A stretch of 64,000 bases of DNA from Hepsetus odoe (taxonomy: Eukaryota > Chordata > Actinopteri > Characiformes > Hepsetidae). Position 1 is the first letter of the stretch; each line of letters begins with the position of its first letter. The position numbers were made by a program, and so were the translations under genes. The notes under the pieces are model-generated. The model worked only from the letters and a program-made list of their open reading frames with translations, did not search any database and had not been told where the DNA came from. The stretch covers positions 7,289,683 through 7,353,682 of the forward strand of contig CM029387.1 of NCBI GenBank assembly GCA_017165825.1, read 5' to 3'. This document shows, piece after piece, positions 11,731 through 24,149 of the stretch.

Positions 11731-11747
11731 GTGTGCGTGTGTGTATG
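11654..11747. repeat. (GT)n microsatellite
   Basis: About 95 bp of GT with two GC interruptions near the right end. The valine/cysteine and histidine/threonine open frames across it are artefacts. Confidence 0.97.
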
Positions 11748-11879
11748 TTCATACCCCAGCATGACACCGTCTCTCTGATGCTCTCTCCAGCTGGATGAAG
11801 CTCACTCTGCTTGTGGAACCCCCTGTCCTCTCTGGCTCATGGCTTCTCTTTTAGATCGCTAATGATGTGACTTGGCTTG

Positions 11880-12345
11880 ACTTTCGAATGAATGAGAGAG
11901 GAGAGAGGGGAGGAGATGAGGCTCAGCAGAACTGCAGGATTCCAGAGGATGCGGGGAGCAGAAGTAAGAGCGTGCACTAGAAAATGAGCAATGAGTAAGT
12001 GAGAAGAGTGCATAAAGAAAAGATGAGACAAAAAAAGAAGGAAAATTAAGAAAAGAAAGGCAAGAACAGGACTGTATGGGAAATAAAGAAAACAGAAGAG
12101 AACATTATGGAAGAGATCAGAATGAAAGGAGCTATGACAGAACAGAACAGACAAGAAAAGGGGAGAAAAGAAAAGAGTACAAAGAGATAAAAAGGAAGAA
12201 AAAAGAGGAGAAACAAGGACAGAAAGGAGAAGAAAATAAAAAGAGACAACAGAGAAAACAGAATCAAATGAATGGAAGAGGGAAAGAGAAGGAAAGTAAG
12301 TGATAAAAAAAAGGACAGAAAAAAGTAAGGGAGGAAAAAAGTGTG
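11880..12345. repeat. Long purine-rich tract
   Basis: The plus strand is strongly purine-biased, and from about 12000 to 12345 it is almost entirely A and G. The long Lys/Glu/Arg and Phe/Leu/Ser open frames on the two strands are explained by this bias. Confidence 0.85.
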
Positions 12346-12364
12346 TGGTGCAATGTGTATACTA

Positions 12365-12735
12365 TTTTCATTCATTCATTCGTTCAGTCATTCATTCTTT
12401 CATTATCTCAACTGCTTATTCTGACTGTCATGAAGGTTGCTGGACCCTGTCTCAGTGCACATAGAGCGAAATGCATGGAAACACCCTGGAAAGGTTGCCA
12501 GCGTATCACATGGAAGACAAACACACACATACACACACACACACACACATATACCTAGAGGGTCTCAACCTTATACATCTACTAATACCTTATACAACTA
12601 AATACATGACTTTAGAATGTGGAAGGGAACAGAAGATGCAAACTCCGCACAGAAAAGACCCAGGCCACCCTGTCTAGGAATCAAACCCAGGATCTTCTTG
12701 CTGTGAGGTGACAACATTGGCCACTACACCCCCAT
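12365..12735 (-). mobile_element. Common vertebrate-type interspersed repeat (minus orientation) with an internal CA tract
   Basis: Contains TCATTATCTCAACTGCTTATTCTG, then CACCCTGGAAAGGTTGCCAGCG, a CA tract at 12519-12550 and AGATGCAAACTCCGCACAGAAA. It ends with GAATCAAACCCAGGATCTTCTTGCTGTGAGG. On the other strand this order matches a widespread element whose tail (gacctgtccagggtg ... gacaagcgg) is related to the type B SINE tail. Confidence 0.75.
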
Positions 12736-14460
12736 TCTACCCTGTGCTGCACTAAAAGACTTCCCTAAGATTTTTGTCTGCTTGTTGAATTAAAAGGCAA
12801 AAAGGGCCATTAGAACAGTGTGGACTCTAGATGGCAGTATCTTATTACTTTGTGGATTCTGGCAGGGCAGCGGATGGGTCCACTCCCTGCCTCTTCTGAG
12901 CCTGATGGCATGTCCCAGAGTCCACGTGTCCACAATTGCAGTTGGGGATTTTATTGAAGAGTGAACTATGTATCAAAAGTGTGAGTGCTTGTTAAGCCTG
13001 CTAGTTTGTGGATATGGGCTGTGTGTCTTAGTCGGACAGTTGCTTGTTTTCTTGTTTTCTTGTTTTCTTGAGATGTTTCCCTATATTTCCAAAACAGAAC
13101 ATTAGGAGTTGAACTGTGAGCTGCATTCTTAGCCCAATAATGGAGAATGGAGGTGGGGGGGGGGGGTCACACTAAGGCCTTGAACACTAGGCTTTTGAGA
13201 ACTGGGCCACAATTGAATCTTTACCCAAAAGTATTTGGACATGGACAGCAGTACACCATAGTACACTAAAGTACCCAGAAATGAGGGACCTGTGTTGGCA
13301 GTATATTTTCACTATTGTATTCAGTATCTACCGTGGGATTTTTAAGGGAGATTCCAACAGTAAATATATTTATGCAGACATGATTATCAGTTCAACTGAG
13401 ACTGACTGTCTTATGTGGATCCCTTATAGCTTTGATGCTCAAAATGTGCAAATTTGGATGACTAAGCCACAAATAACTTTGCATCCAAATGACTGCACTA
13501 CCCCTACTGGGAGTCTCTCTCTCTGTCTCTCTACCTCTGCTCCAGCATGATATATTTCCCTCAGCTACCTTGTTATCTTTCATTTATCGTCTTTCTGTTC
13601 TTTGTGGATGGCTGGCTAAAAGTCATACATTTCTGCTATATTAATCAGCAGTACTTCATCCAGGCCATTACTTTACCTGAATCAGGATATTTCATCTATT
13701 TATTTATCCAGAATTCTATAAAGAATGAGCAATAAAAAGCTGCAAATGTCCTTATATATCTGCTTTTTCTCACTGAAAATATGAAAAACATAACCTTTTT
13801 GTGCCATTCAATTATTTAGCAAAAAAAACAAAAACAAACCTCAACAAAAGGTTATGATATGGATTTTATTTTACATTCTAATGCTTTTAATTCAATTGGC
13901 ACCTTCAAATAAAAGGCACCACAAAGGCTATCTTGAAAATGTTCTTTAAACAACAGCTAGCCAGGACGTCCTACAAGGACTTTGTTGTTGTAAATCTGTA
14001 ATTTCCCATGAGGTAATTTACAGAAACAAAACTAAAAGAGTAAACTATGATTAGCTTACAGCAAGTTAATCCATTTTACTGTATTTACAAGTATTTGTTG
14101 ATATTATGATACTAAGAAGACAAATTTGTGAAAACATTCTGGGGCTTGTTTACTTCATGTTGGCGTTTTAGCATTCCCAACTGTTGAGTAAAACCAACAG
14201 AAAACATGAAGTTGTTTGTTTTTATGTGCTTTGCTCCCTTTATGTTCTGTTGCTATAAAGCAGGACTTGCAAGGTTATTAAGTGTTATTAAGTGTCCCAT
14301 TTTCCAGGTTTGGAAGCTGTAGTATTTTCTGTTTATGTTTTATTTTGCATAAGCAAACTAAGTTTTACTTATGCAAGTGGAATAAATTCTCACTGATCAT
14401 GGAAAATGTTTAAAGCAGCTGAGGTGTGTATGCCTAGCTGCTTGTGTGAGGGTCTTTTTA
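12736..14460. other. Non-coding stretch, no gene recognised
   Basis: Holds a short (CTTGTTTT)n tract near 13046-13075 and a G10 run at 13155-13165. The frame at 13281-13550 has no recognisable domain. Nothing else is seen. Confidence 0.5.
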
Positions 14461-14462
14461 AA

Positions 14463-14713
14463 GTGAAAGTGGCTAGTTGTCACTGTGAGGACACAGCATA
14501 GCACAGCACTCAGTGAACCACAACGAAATGCATCCTCTGCATCAATCTCACACACACTGTGCAGCAGTGAGCAGCCATATCCAGTGCCCGGGGAGCAGTA
14601 GTGGGGAAGGAATCTTGCTCAAGGGTATCTCAGGGCAACCTACTGGTCTGGGATTTGAACACGCAAGCCTCTCATCCTGGGGCTTATTCCCTAACCACTA
14701 GACCGCTGCTGCA
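14463..14713 (-). mobile_element. SINE type A, near full length (minus)
   Basis: The right end CTAACCACTAGACCGCTGCTGC is the reverse head. GGGATTTGAACACGCAAGCC is a degraded reverse B box. The left part has the complete type A tail: AAAGTGGCTAGTTGTCACTG, CAGTGAACCACAACGAAATGC. Confidence 0.88.
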
Positions 14714-15870
14714 AAGAAGAACATAAAGTGAATGAAAACTTTGGGAGACACAGCTGTAACTGTAACTGTAACTAAGACTGAGAAGGTTTTTTACAGAACT
14801 GAAAAATATCAGAAGAAAGCTAAATTAACAATAATGATAAAGGCCAGATTTATTTTTCTTCTAACGTGACCACTTTTTGGAAATATATAGCTTCACTAGA
14901 ATGGCAATGCAATGATTTTATATTTAAATGTCTCTATTGCTAATTAGAAGTCCTTTTTAAAGCTCTCCCCTCCACAAACCACACAACAGCATAGATGTAA
15001 GATGCAGATCTCAGACCGATTAATCGTTTTTGGCTTTAGGGGGGAAACAGCAGAAGCATCAGGGTTTGGATAAATGTTCTAAACAAAGCAGTTGCATAGG
15101 AAACACATGTACCTCTGGATGTAACCTCTGCAGCGAGGTTGTGGGGTCACAGTCAATTATAGTGGAGCACCCAAGTGTGACAAGTCCTGCTCTTTAAAGG
15201 ATCCGTATGGAAATGGCATTGCTAAGAAATGACAGATTAAAATGCATACCAATATTCATTTTGCCAGAGGGGTACAAACATCACCTACAAGATTCAAATG
15301 TAAGTGTGACAGTTAAAGAGGAATATTTGAAGTGCATCTATGGTGGTGAAATAAAGCTCAACTCACTGAACAGTTTTTGCAGTGGCAGGACTCATTGTTC
15401 TGATGAAAGAGGTTGGTTCCCCAACAGTTCTTTATTAAAGATAACAGCTTTATATAGAACCAGGAGCACTGAAAGGACCATTTAAGTGTGTCTTTGTTTG
15501 CTTAAATTATTCTTCTCTATGGTAGAAACCAGTTGTAAATGGTTATTTTAAAGAAATATTAAAAATGACTACATATTACACAGAAAAAAAAACCTTCTAC
15601 TATTTTAAAAGAACCTTTTCAACTGCATATAGCACATCCTAAAGTGCACTGGATTTAGCTGTTGGACGGGAGTTCAACTTAATAAACGGCATCCCAATCT
15701 TTTCCACACTTAATTCCCATTGGCTTAATCCAATATCTGTAATCTAGTGGGTAGGCAATAATAAAGAAAACACACTGTTAGATAGTCAGATTTCTGAGTT
15801 AATCTTTCCACATGTTGACCTTAACATCAGGTATAAATCAGGGTTTAGGTAAGTGTAAATTTAATTTGAT
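14714..15870. other. Non-coding stretch with a GGTTCTT-type repeat patch
   Basis: The section 15380-15660 carries GGTTGGTTCC, AGTTCTTTATTAAAG and AAAAGAACCTTTTC motifs of the interspersed family at 1880-2165. Otherwise AT-rich with no coding region. Confidence 0.45.
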
Positions 15871-15882
15871 TAGTTCTAAGCC

Positions 15883-16008
15883 TCCCTGCGATGGGCTGGC
15901 GACCTGTCCAGGGTGCGTCCCCCGTCCTCGCCCTGTGTGAGCTGGGTTGGACGCCAGCACCCCCCCGCGACCCCGTTTGGGACAAGCGGCAGATAATGGA
16001 TGGATGGA
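15883..16008 (+). mobile_element. SINE type B tail-only insertion
   Basis: Contains only the 3' module: TCCCTGCGATGGGCTGGCG through GACAAGCGGCAGATAATGG and (TGGA)n. It is bounded by the perfect 12-bp direct repeat TAGTTCTAAGCC at 15871-15882 and 16009-16020. The tRNA-like head is absent. The start point is within 2 bp of that of the copy at 27852-27979. Confidence 0.92.
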
Positions 16009-16020
16009 TAGTTCTAAGCC

Positions 16021-16852
16021 ATCACTTTTAAGCCATAGAGAATAATTTTCTTTCAGGACATTAATGGATTCAAATATCCATTTCAAATCTTGTAATCATA
16101 CACTTAATTACTAAGCACTACAGGCTCCTTTTTTTTTCCACGTCATCCTTATGAATCTCTGTTAGACGACATGTTTTTTTAGATTGTGGCCTGCAATCTT
16201 CATTTCAGTGCTACTGGTTATGTGTGTATGTTCAAATGTATTGTGAAGTATTATTTGTTTACTGTTTTCTGCTTTTCGGACAAATACAAGTGGATCTGGA
16301 AATTGATGGTCAGTCACAGAGCCTGATGAAAGATAGTCTCATTCCTGTAGGCAAGAAGGGTTTAGAGCAGGGCTCTGGGGGATTGCTAATGGCTTCAGAA
16401 GGTAAAACCACACAGGATCAGATCAAGATGTCTTTGTTTAACGCCAGATAACCGGAAGGAAGATCACTGATGTGCAACACAATATAAAACGTGGTACTTC
16501 CTGAGATGTTAACCGAAGTAGGGAACAATCCTTCTATGCATTTCATTATATCAAAACTTTTATTAATCAGGGTGAACAGCAGATGGCATCTTTAATTTGA
16601 GTAATAAACAATAATGAAAAGGAACATGGACTGAAATTGGAGGTGCAAGAATTTTTTTAGTGGGAGCATTAATGTGAGCAATAGAAAAGTGTTAATTTAG
16701 TGTTAAATGAACACTAGTAAATGTGCTGTGTGCACGTTGAGCCTGTCGGTTAAGTTTCAAGCTGAAGGTTGTGTTAGTGAGAACAGACATCTGGTTTACT
16801 TTGATTAAGTTCACGCTGAGTAACTTCATTAGACTGACACCAGACTGACACA

Positions 16853-16886
<34 letters not shown>

Positions 16887-18190
16887 TCTACTGTCTGTTT
16901 TTCTTCTTCCCATCTGTCTTTTTCCTCCTTTAGGTCACCTATCACAATCAGAGTAAACAGCCTGATTGATTTGTGTGAAAGCGAAGTGACAGAGAAAAGG
17001 GAAGTAGGGGGTTGAGAGAAACAGACAAAATGATCAGATGAAGTCAGGTTTGTAAACATGATTACAGACATCCAGTTGTGATTAGAACACCAGTGATCTA
17101 ATGTTCCAGCACTGAGCAACAAGGTGTAGCAAAGATCAGGTAAACGGACAGAAATGTTCCCAAAATAATTTAGGAATTGGGCTGTGTTATGTCCTCAATT
17201 TATCCTTCCATTTTGAACCATTTCTTGACAAAAGCCAAGAAACACAGAGATGTTGTTAGGCTGAGGTGCAGAAGGCAAGGTAGTGTGAATCTAATAAGGG
17301 CAATGTAGCCTTAAAGGTGCTTCATCTAAAGAAAACGTGTTTGTTACCTTTACAAATTTATTAAAGTGACCTGTGACATATGTGGCATGATTTACACATG
17401 GCATAATATTTTTATTAAGCAGAGAAAGTGCATTAGGAACAGAATTCGACCCTCCACCCCTGCTGGGAAGAGTTAAAGCTCTTATTTCATCCTTCTACAC
17501 GGGAAAGATGGGAGGGCGACGTATAAAAGGGCCAAAAGTCTTGAGAATATTTTAACTAGCTACAAGCAATTATAAAAGATTATGTGGAGCTTGAAAAGTA
17601 TAACCAATATCTTCACAGCATTAAGGTTGGGTGTGTTTTAATGAGGGTGGTAGCCATATACGTCTAACAGCAGAGCCTGAAGAGCCGATGTTATATCAGG
17701 TCACATTTAACGGATGATGGTTAACCTAATTATCTATCCATCCATTATCACAGCCACTAACCCTAACCAGGAATGTGGGGGATGATGCAAGCAGAACATT
17801 CAAACTCCAAACAGAAAGGACCAAAGCTCTCCTGGCTGGGAATTAAACCTAGAACCTTCTCAGTGTAAAGCCTTATTGTCATTAAGGATAAATATCATAT
17901 TGAGATACATTAAAATGAAGACATTTCTCCCTGCTATTCCTTCTTTATAAATGTCTGTGTAGGTTATATCAGCTCACTTAAAAAAAATAAGAATGGTTAT
18001 ACAAAGCCTCTGTAAATCCATATTTGTTTTGTAGTTGGTGCTGTTGCGATTCTGTGCCAGGATCATCTGGGACAAAATCCTTGCACTTTTTAGAGTTGCT
18101 TGTGATTCTGTCTTCAACCATGTAAATTGCATGTTTAGCTGTGTGCAAAATACTGAACGCCTCTAGTCAAAAGACACATTTTTCATGAAT
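16021..18190. other. Non-coding stretch, no gene recognised
   Basis: Holds a CT tract at about 16853-16883, a TATAAAAG word at 17522-17529 in a locally G-rich context, and a degraded repeat at 17735-17870 (TCCATCCATTATCACAGCC ... CAAACTCCAAACAGAAAGGACC) related to 12365-12735. The section 17400-17540 looks unique. Confidence 0.5.
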
Positions 18191-18196
18191 ATGAAT

Positions 18197-18228
18197 CATA
18201 AAAACTTTATTGATCCCGAGGGAAATTG
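18197..18228. repeat. Short teleost repeat fragment
   Basis: AACTTTATTGATCCCGAGGG is a short word I recognise from a very common fish repeat. Only about 30 bp is visible. Confidence 0.5.
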
Positions 18229-18371
18229 TCTAATATTGTGAACATGTACATTTCCTCTGTAAAGAAAATACTTCTATTTATTTGCTCAGGAACATACTGG
18301 ACAAAAATATATAATATGAGAAACTGCACAGGCCACATTAAATGTTTTATTGTATTTAGAATTTGTTTATT

Positions 18372-18808
18372 TTGTTATATCAGACTCATAAAATAAATAA
18401 AGGTTTACAGGACAGTAGTGAGACCAGCTATGTTGTACGGGTTGGAGACGGTGGCACTGATGAAAAGACAGGAGGCGGAGCTGGCTCAGAGTAAAAGATG
18501 CTGAGATTTTCGTTGGGTGTGACGAGGATGGACAGGATTAGAAATGAGTATATAAGAGGGACAGATCAGGTTAGACATTTTGGAGACAAAGTTAGAGAAA
18601 CAAGGTTGCGTTGGTTTGTCCAGAGGAGAGACAAGGACTATATTGGGAGGATGTTGAAGATGGAGCTGCCAGGAAAGAGGAAAAGAGGAAGAACAAAGAG
18701 GAGGTTTATGGACGTGTTGAGAGAGGACATGCAGGTGGTCGATTTAAAGGAGGAAGATGCAGAGGACAGGAAGAAATGGAAACGGATGATCCACTGTGGC
18801 GAACCCTA
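18372..18808 (+). pseudogene. RTE-type LINE ORF C-terminal remnant
   Basis: Translation gives MLYGLETVALMKRQEAE from 18430, then after a small frame disruption MLRFSLGVTRMDRIRNEYIRG, a VRETRLRWF segment, LPGKRKRGRTKRRFMDVL and DAEDRKKWKRMIHCGEP up to the stop near 18807. This block lies after the reverse transcriptase domain in RTE/BovB-like LINEs. The 5' part with the reverse transcriptase core is missing. The expected WFGHVQRRD is WFVQRRDKD here, a small deletion. It is a dead 5'-truncated copy; a related copy is at 48770-49060. Confidence 0.85.
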
Positions 18809-20835
18809 AACTGTGTTCCTGCACAAAAATCTATAGAAGTGTATTTTTTTAAAATAATGTTGCAACAAAACCTATTTTAAAAATATTTAACTTTCATTTT
18901 GTAGCATTTTTACAGAGACTCCTTTGATAAAGGACCTTGGCATAGAGCTGCTGTTTACCATTTGACAGAAACCCTCAGGTTATGCTGCTACTCAGATTCA
19001 CTTAGTGAAGCAACTTTGACATCTAAAAGGCCTGGATATCTTCCTTCACGAAGTAAGTCTCAGCCATTGTAAAATCTAAACATGACTGGGTGAATACATT
19101 TCCAGTTCCTACTATGTTGCTGGTTAATCTCACCCAACAGGATTTAATTCTTATGCCTGAAGGCCTGAAATGTGGCCTGAAGGCCTGACAACCTGCTTAG
19201 CTACATATACCCTTATAAAACAGAGAAAAAATACTAGTTGGATACTTTTCTGTTGGCTTTTTGCCTATTGTTAAGCCTATTGTTTTCAACCAACATTTCT
19301 GAAATAACTAATGAAATACAAGTAGTACTGCAGAAAACTGTCAAGTTTAAATAAAACCATGATAGTTTTTAAGAAAAGTGACTAAAAAATCACTTGATCT
19401 GAATTTGATCTGAAGGAAGGTTTTCAAGGCTCCCCTCTACCGAAAGGTCCCACTATTTAATTTGGATGTAGCAGTTGTACTATATCAGATGAGAAGAAAT
19501 GTATTACAGAAGCTTAGACTGCTGTCTAAGGGATACAGTATTGTACAGATTTCGATGTTTTTCATTAAAATCCAGACTGTACTCATCACCAAACTCTTGA
19601 TCTTCCATGACTATGAGCTTGGAATCTCTGGCCATTTTATTTGCTGAAACATAAGAAACCTTTACAATTTTTAGATGTACTAATATAAACCATAAAAATT
19701 GGTTTTACTGAATTACATGAAAAGCTTGGACAACTGGCAGCATGCTGGAACAGGTCTGCGGCGAACCGAACAGAACCGCTGACGGAAAACACAAACACTC
19801 ACGCTCTGGAGCTAACCCACGGTGTACCCGTAACTCATCTTTATGTGATGTGGGAATGGCATGCTTTATTTAGAGGATGGGCCTGGATGTTCTCAGTTGG
19901 ATTACATCTCATGCATTCCTTTTTCTCAGCACTGGGAGTATTTGAAGCAGGCCGGACAGCTCCCGCAGCATCAGTGCCGCAGGCCACAAACGACAAGTTC
20001 TTAAAGAGGTGACATAATGGAAAGCCAATTTTCCTCTTTGCATTTTTTAAATAACACTACTTACACATTGGAAATCAAGTGTAGATGCCTATTTTGCTGA
20101 TCACAACAACATTGAACACAATTAAAAATGGCTCCAGCTGACAGAAGTAATGATGAGTGTTGTTACTGCTGACAGGCTGCAGCAGAGTTTTTAGAGTGGA
20201 AAACATGCAAGGAAATAATGTTGCAGCTTTAGAAAGGATCACGGCAACCAAACGAACTGAAGTTTTGTTTTTTTTGTTTTTTTATTGCCGAGTTTTAACT
20301 GAAGACTGTCTGGAATGTTTCAGCCTTTACTACTTTTGAATGGCATCTCATTTACATATATTCTTCTCTGGCACAGTAACAAAAACTACCTCTTCAGGAT
20401 TGAGATAAGGTTGGAAAAGTTGGAAATGGATAACTGATTAATTAAAAGAATATAAATGTTAAAAATCTTTACTATACTCATCTCTAGGTCTAACTTTGAA
20501 TGTGTGTCAGTTAACAATGTTCATTATTTAATGTCAACAAACGTTACAGAGTGAACATTGTAAATCCAACAGGCAAGGGTAGAAGAACAATAACAACAAA
20601 AAACAGTATTTTTGTGGTTTAAAGACTTTCATTGTAGTAATATATTCTTAGGATACTGCTTTGGGGCCTTTCAGTAATATCAGTATCTTTCTTCTTTCAT
20701 ATTTGGACTGTAAACCTGAGAGCAACACTGTAATGATTTTTCTGCCTTATGATTTATTCAAAATATTACATTAATGTGAAACAGGAATATTCCAGAATCT
20801 TCTACAATCCCATTGTTTACCAACAGAGACAGAAA
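18809..20835. other. Non-coding stretch with a CpG-containing unique segment
   Basis: Mostly AT-rich. The segment 19725-20010 is more GC-balanced, retains several CpGs (GGTCTGCGGCGAACCG, CCGGACAGCTCCCGCAGC) and shows no repeat signature, so it is a candidate regulatory element. No coding region. Confidence 0.45.
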
Positions 20836-20839
20836 GCTG

Positions 20840-21260
20840 TGAGGTTGAGCCCTCATGTTTTCCTTTCCATCCCTCCTCCAGGATCAGAGGCAGGCAGAAT
20901 GCTGCGCTGTTCAGAGAGCGGCAGTGAAGGAGAGAGAAAGAGAGTGAGTGAGAGGGAGAGTAAGAGAGAGCAAATGCACCCCAGGCTAACTCCTCATCAC
21001 AGTCAATTTGATTTTCAAAGACTCTGATGATGGCATGGCTTCAGCTTTCCATGGCTGCAACACTCCTCTTTGCATATGATCAGTCTGTTGCCATGGCAGC
21101 AGTGGGGAGCTTTGCTGCCGCTCGGCGGAGAATCAGAGCGGGAGGAAGTACGACCCTGCTGAAGAGGAGCAGGGTCCGCACGTCTGCATCCGTTACCATG
21201 GCGGCAGGCAGGCGGGAGGAGCGCTGGAGAATCAAAGGGGAGGAGAATGTGACTGAGGAT
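20840..21260. promoter_or_regulatory. CpG-retaining segment with RFX-type X-boxes (candidate enhancer)
   Basis: Locally GC-rich sequence with CpGs, for example CCGCTCGGCGG and GGTCCGCACG. GTTGCCATGGCAGC at 21087-21100 matches 13 of 14 bases of the palindromic X-box GTTGCCATGGCAAC. GTTACCATGGCGGC at 21192-21205 is a degraded second copy and also YY1-like (CATGGCGGC). The frame 21027-21398 crosses it but has no recognisable domain and runs into a GT repeat. Regulatory function is inferred. Confidence 0.35.
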
Positions 21261-21333
21261 TGTGCTTCAGTTCACTCACAGCATCCGATCCACACAGCAT
21301 TACTCACACACTTACAAAGCACATTTGTGCGAA

Positions 21334-21334
21334 G

Positions 21335-21396
<62 letters not shown>
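21334..21396. repeat. Compound (AT)n(GT)n microsatellite
   Basis: AT from 21334 to 21350 followed directly by GT to 21396. Confidence 0.97.
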
Positions 21397-21401
<5 letters not shown>

Positions 21402-21844
21402 CATGCCTAATGCTGTTGTTTAAAATGTTAAAATGCACCACACGCTTTTGAATAGATGAGGTCATGTTATGATAGTGATTATATATAAAAAGCAAAATTT
21501 ATATCTGCAGAAAAGTATTTGTTTATGTTCAGTTATGTTACAATGCTAAAGGGAACCGTTTACATCTAAATCACTGAATAATTGCAATGAGGTAATGAAC
21601 ATGTACTTTGGAAATCCAAAAGCAAAATGGACAGGGCTAAGTACAGGTGTGATGCATCTAAAATGCATTAAGATCTGACAGCCCAGGCCACATTTGGAAC
21701 TGGGCAGGGCCAAATATGACCATATTCTTTTATTAGTGTCTAAGTGAAATGATTAAATGACTTTGGTTCAGGCACACTTGCACACATTGGAATGAAATGC
21801 TTTAAAAGGCAGGTTATGGGACACATCAGAAACAGCATAACAGA
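21397..21844. other. Non-coding stretch, nothing recognised
   Basis: AT-rich unique-looking sequence with no coding region or repeat signature that I can name. Confidence 0.45.
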
Positions 21845-22655
21845 GAGTTTAGATGCCTTGCAGTTCATCAACCTCCACAACAGGCCAAATAAGGATGTCA
21901 TCTCCTTTGTACTTCACTCCACACTCTCACACTTAGAGAATTAAACTGCTATGCTCTGCTGTTATTTGCGGATTACAGGTTTACATTCAGTCGTTCCGTT
22001 CAGTTGAACCCAGTAGCTACTAGTACTGCGCAACTGGGTTCTGGATTTCTGCAGCAAGTTTGTATCAGCAAAATCATCTCCAGCACTTTGACCCTCACCA
22101 CTGTTACTCTACAGGGAAATGTTTTGAACCGGCTCTTCTACCTGTTCACACATGACTGTGTGCCCAGACACAGCTCCATTATTAAGTGCTGACGACACCA
22201 CCATCATAGGCCTGATAACCAAAAATTATGAAGCAACCTATAGAGGAAATTCAGTCTCTGGCAGACCAGTGTCATGACAACAAGCTCTCTCACAGTGTCA
22301 GCAAAACCAAGGAGCTGGTCATTGACTTTTACAGACAGGCTTTAGCACATGCTCCAATATTTAGATTAGGAGAAGTGCTGTGGAGAGGGTCAACAGCTTC
22401 ACACTTCTGGCATTCACTCTCACTAATGACCTCAGAAGAGAGCAGCTGTCATTAAGAAGGTGCATCAATGCTTTCACATTCTCAGGCGTCTGAAAAAAGC
22501 TCAACAGTCCACAACAGTGCTTTGCAGCTTCTACAGGTGCACGGACTTACTGGCTGTACTACATCCTGGTAAGGCAGCAGTTTGGAAAGCTCTGCTAAGA
22601 CAGCTTCCCTTAGAGCTGTGGTGGAACAGTGTCTAAGGCTGATATATAAATAAGG
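21845..22655 (+). pseudogene. L2/CR1-like LINE reverse transcriptase remnant
   Basis: Recognisable pieces in different frames: LDALQF (21850), the equivalent of the post-catalytic LFTHDCVPRHSS (22135), ADDTTIIGLIT at 22188-22220 (the YADD-like active-site box, here ADD), SKTKELVIDFYRQ at 22300-22338, AAVIKKVHQCFHILRRLKKAQ at 22444-22505 and SFYRC (22528). Several frameshifts and stops separate them. This is an old, dead, 5'-truncated copy. A related but separately deleted copy is at 35264-35965. Confidence 0.8.
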
Positions 22656-22679
22656 GTGTGAGAGATGCTGTGTGAACAC

Positions 22680-24010
22680 CGGTGCAATATTAATTCAGTT
22701 AATTAGATTTAATTCCATTTTACATTGAAGGACGAATGATCTGTAAAAGCTTGGCTTGCACAGCACATTCTTTGTTGCTTGCAAAATAAAAAGCTAGTAA
22801 TAAAAAGATGTCAAAAACAAAACAGTGTCATATTAAAGTCATTATGTCCTGTCCTGTCTGCTTGCCCTGATATTGTCTGAACTTTAGCCCATGGCCTCGC
22901 TAAATATATTGATAGAGCTGAGTAACATTTGGATTCAGTCAAAAACACAGAAAATGGATCAGGAAGGAAGCCTTATCCAGCTGTTCACATGCGGTTACGG
23001 TCTGCGTTATTTTGATGTCTTCATGTAATTACTTTAAGACATGCACAAACAGTGCTGCAATGCTTTTGGTCTTAACAAACAGAAATGATGTCTGTGTTTA
23101 CTTGCAAATAGAGCAGGGAAGTGAGAACAAAATATGTACTGATGGACTTAGCATCGTCCACTTGATTGGATCACTTAAGAACGTTAACAAGGTCTTTGTG
23201 CCAGTAATAAGTGATTTCCATGACAGTGAGAGCATGCTCTAATCACAGATTTACATTTTACAATACAGTGCAGAGAACAAATTCCTAATTAGTTGCTTCA
23301 AAACAGTGCACTACATCTTTAGAAACCAAAGCACAGTATACATTATCTCCATTGAATAAGGCAGTATAGCCCCCTGGGCCTTTTCCCTGGCCTTGCTATT
23401 GTATAATCCATGCTTTACTGTTATCTTCAAGCGCAGGAGCTGCCTGGGAAACTACATGCAGTTTGTCAAGTCAGGCGTGCAAATAAAGGCATGCTATTCC
23501 TGTGGGGGAAAAGCATTCATCAAGGGAAGAAACCTGCTTTCTTATTCCATTCAAAATGTAGCACTCCACCCAAATCAGTGTAAAGCATGGTTCAAGCATA
23601 TAGGTTATTGACAGACTTTTCACTATTTCTGTTTTGCTGAAATGTGGGTTAAGAATGTTAAGGAGCAAGTTGAATGATAGGGACAGCACAACCCACTAAG
23701 GTTCATGGAAAGTGAAGACATCAGAATGCATTTAGAACAGCTCTGTGGAATGGGTCAGTTGGTGAGCAGTTTCAGAGATTGAGTAAGCACGTCAATACAT
23801 AAAAAGTTCTAGGGTAGAGCAACATAAACAGTAAGCAGCACTTAATTTTTTTTGTCTTCCAAGTATTATTCGGTTTTTCTTAAATTATCATTATCAGTAG
23901 TAGTAGTTGTAGTAGTGATAGTAGTAGTATCTAATGTTTAGTAGAACCTTTATTTTATTTTTATGGTTTAATTTAACAGCTACATTATAGTAATTTTAGT
24001 GATGGTGGGA
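22680..24010. other. Non-coding stretch, no gene recognised
   Basis: AT-rich. A short AGT-rich simple tract lies at 23895-23930. No coding region or clear mobile element. Confidence 0.45.
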
Positions 24011-24019
24011 GAGAATAAA

Positions 24020-24140
24020 GCAGGGATGGGGATGGTACCTAGCTGAAGGGTACTTCATGGCCACCTACTGGTCTAGGATTTGAACCGATGACCTCCCAAT
24101 CCTGGGGCCAACTCCCTACCCACTAGGCCACCGCTGCCCC
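24020..24140 (-). mobile_element. SINE type A head fragment (minus)
   Basis: Ends CCACTAGGCCACCGCTGCCCC (reverse head) with GGATTTGAACCGATGACCTCCC as the reverse B box. The tail portion is missing. Confidence 0.8.
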
Positions 24141-24149
24141 TATGAAGAC

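Noticed and set aside
11573..11798. His/Thr and Val/Cys open frames
   Set aside because: They are translations of a GT/AC microsatellite. The same applies at 36434, 46129, 52445 and 56600.
21027..21398. 123-aa open frame starting MMAWLQLSMAA
   Set aside because: Starts like a signal peptide but has no recognisable domain and runs into a GT microsatellite. The regulatory-element reading fits better.
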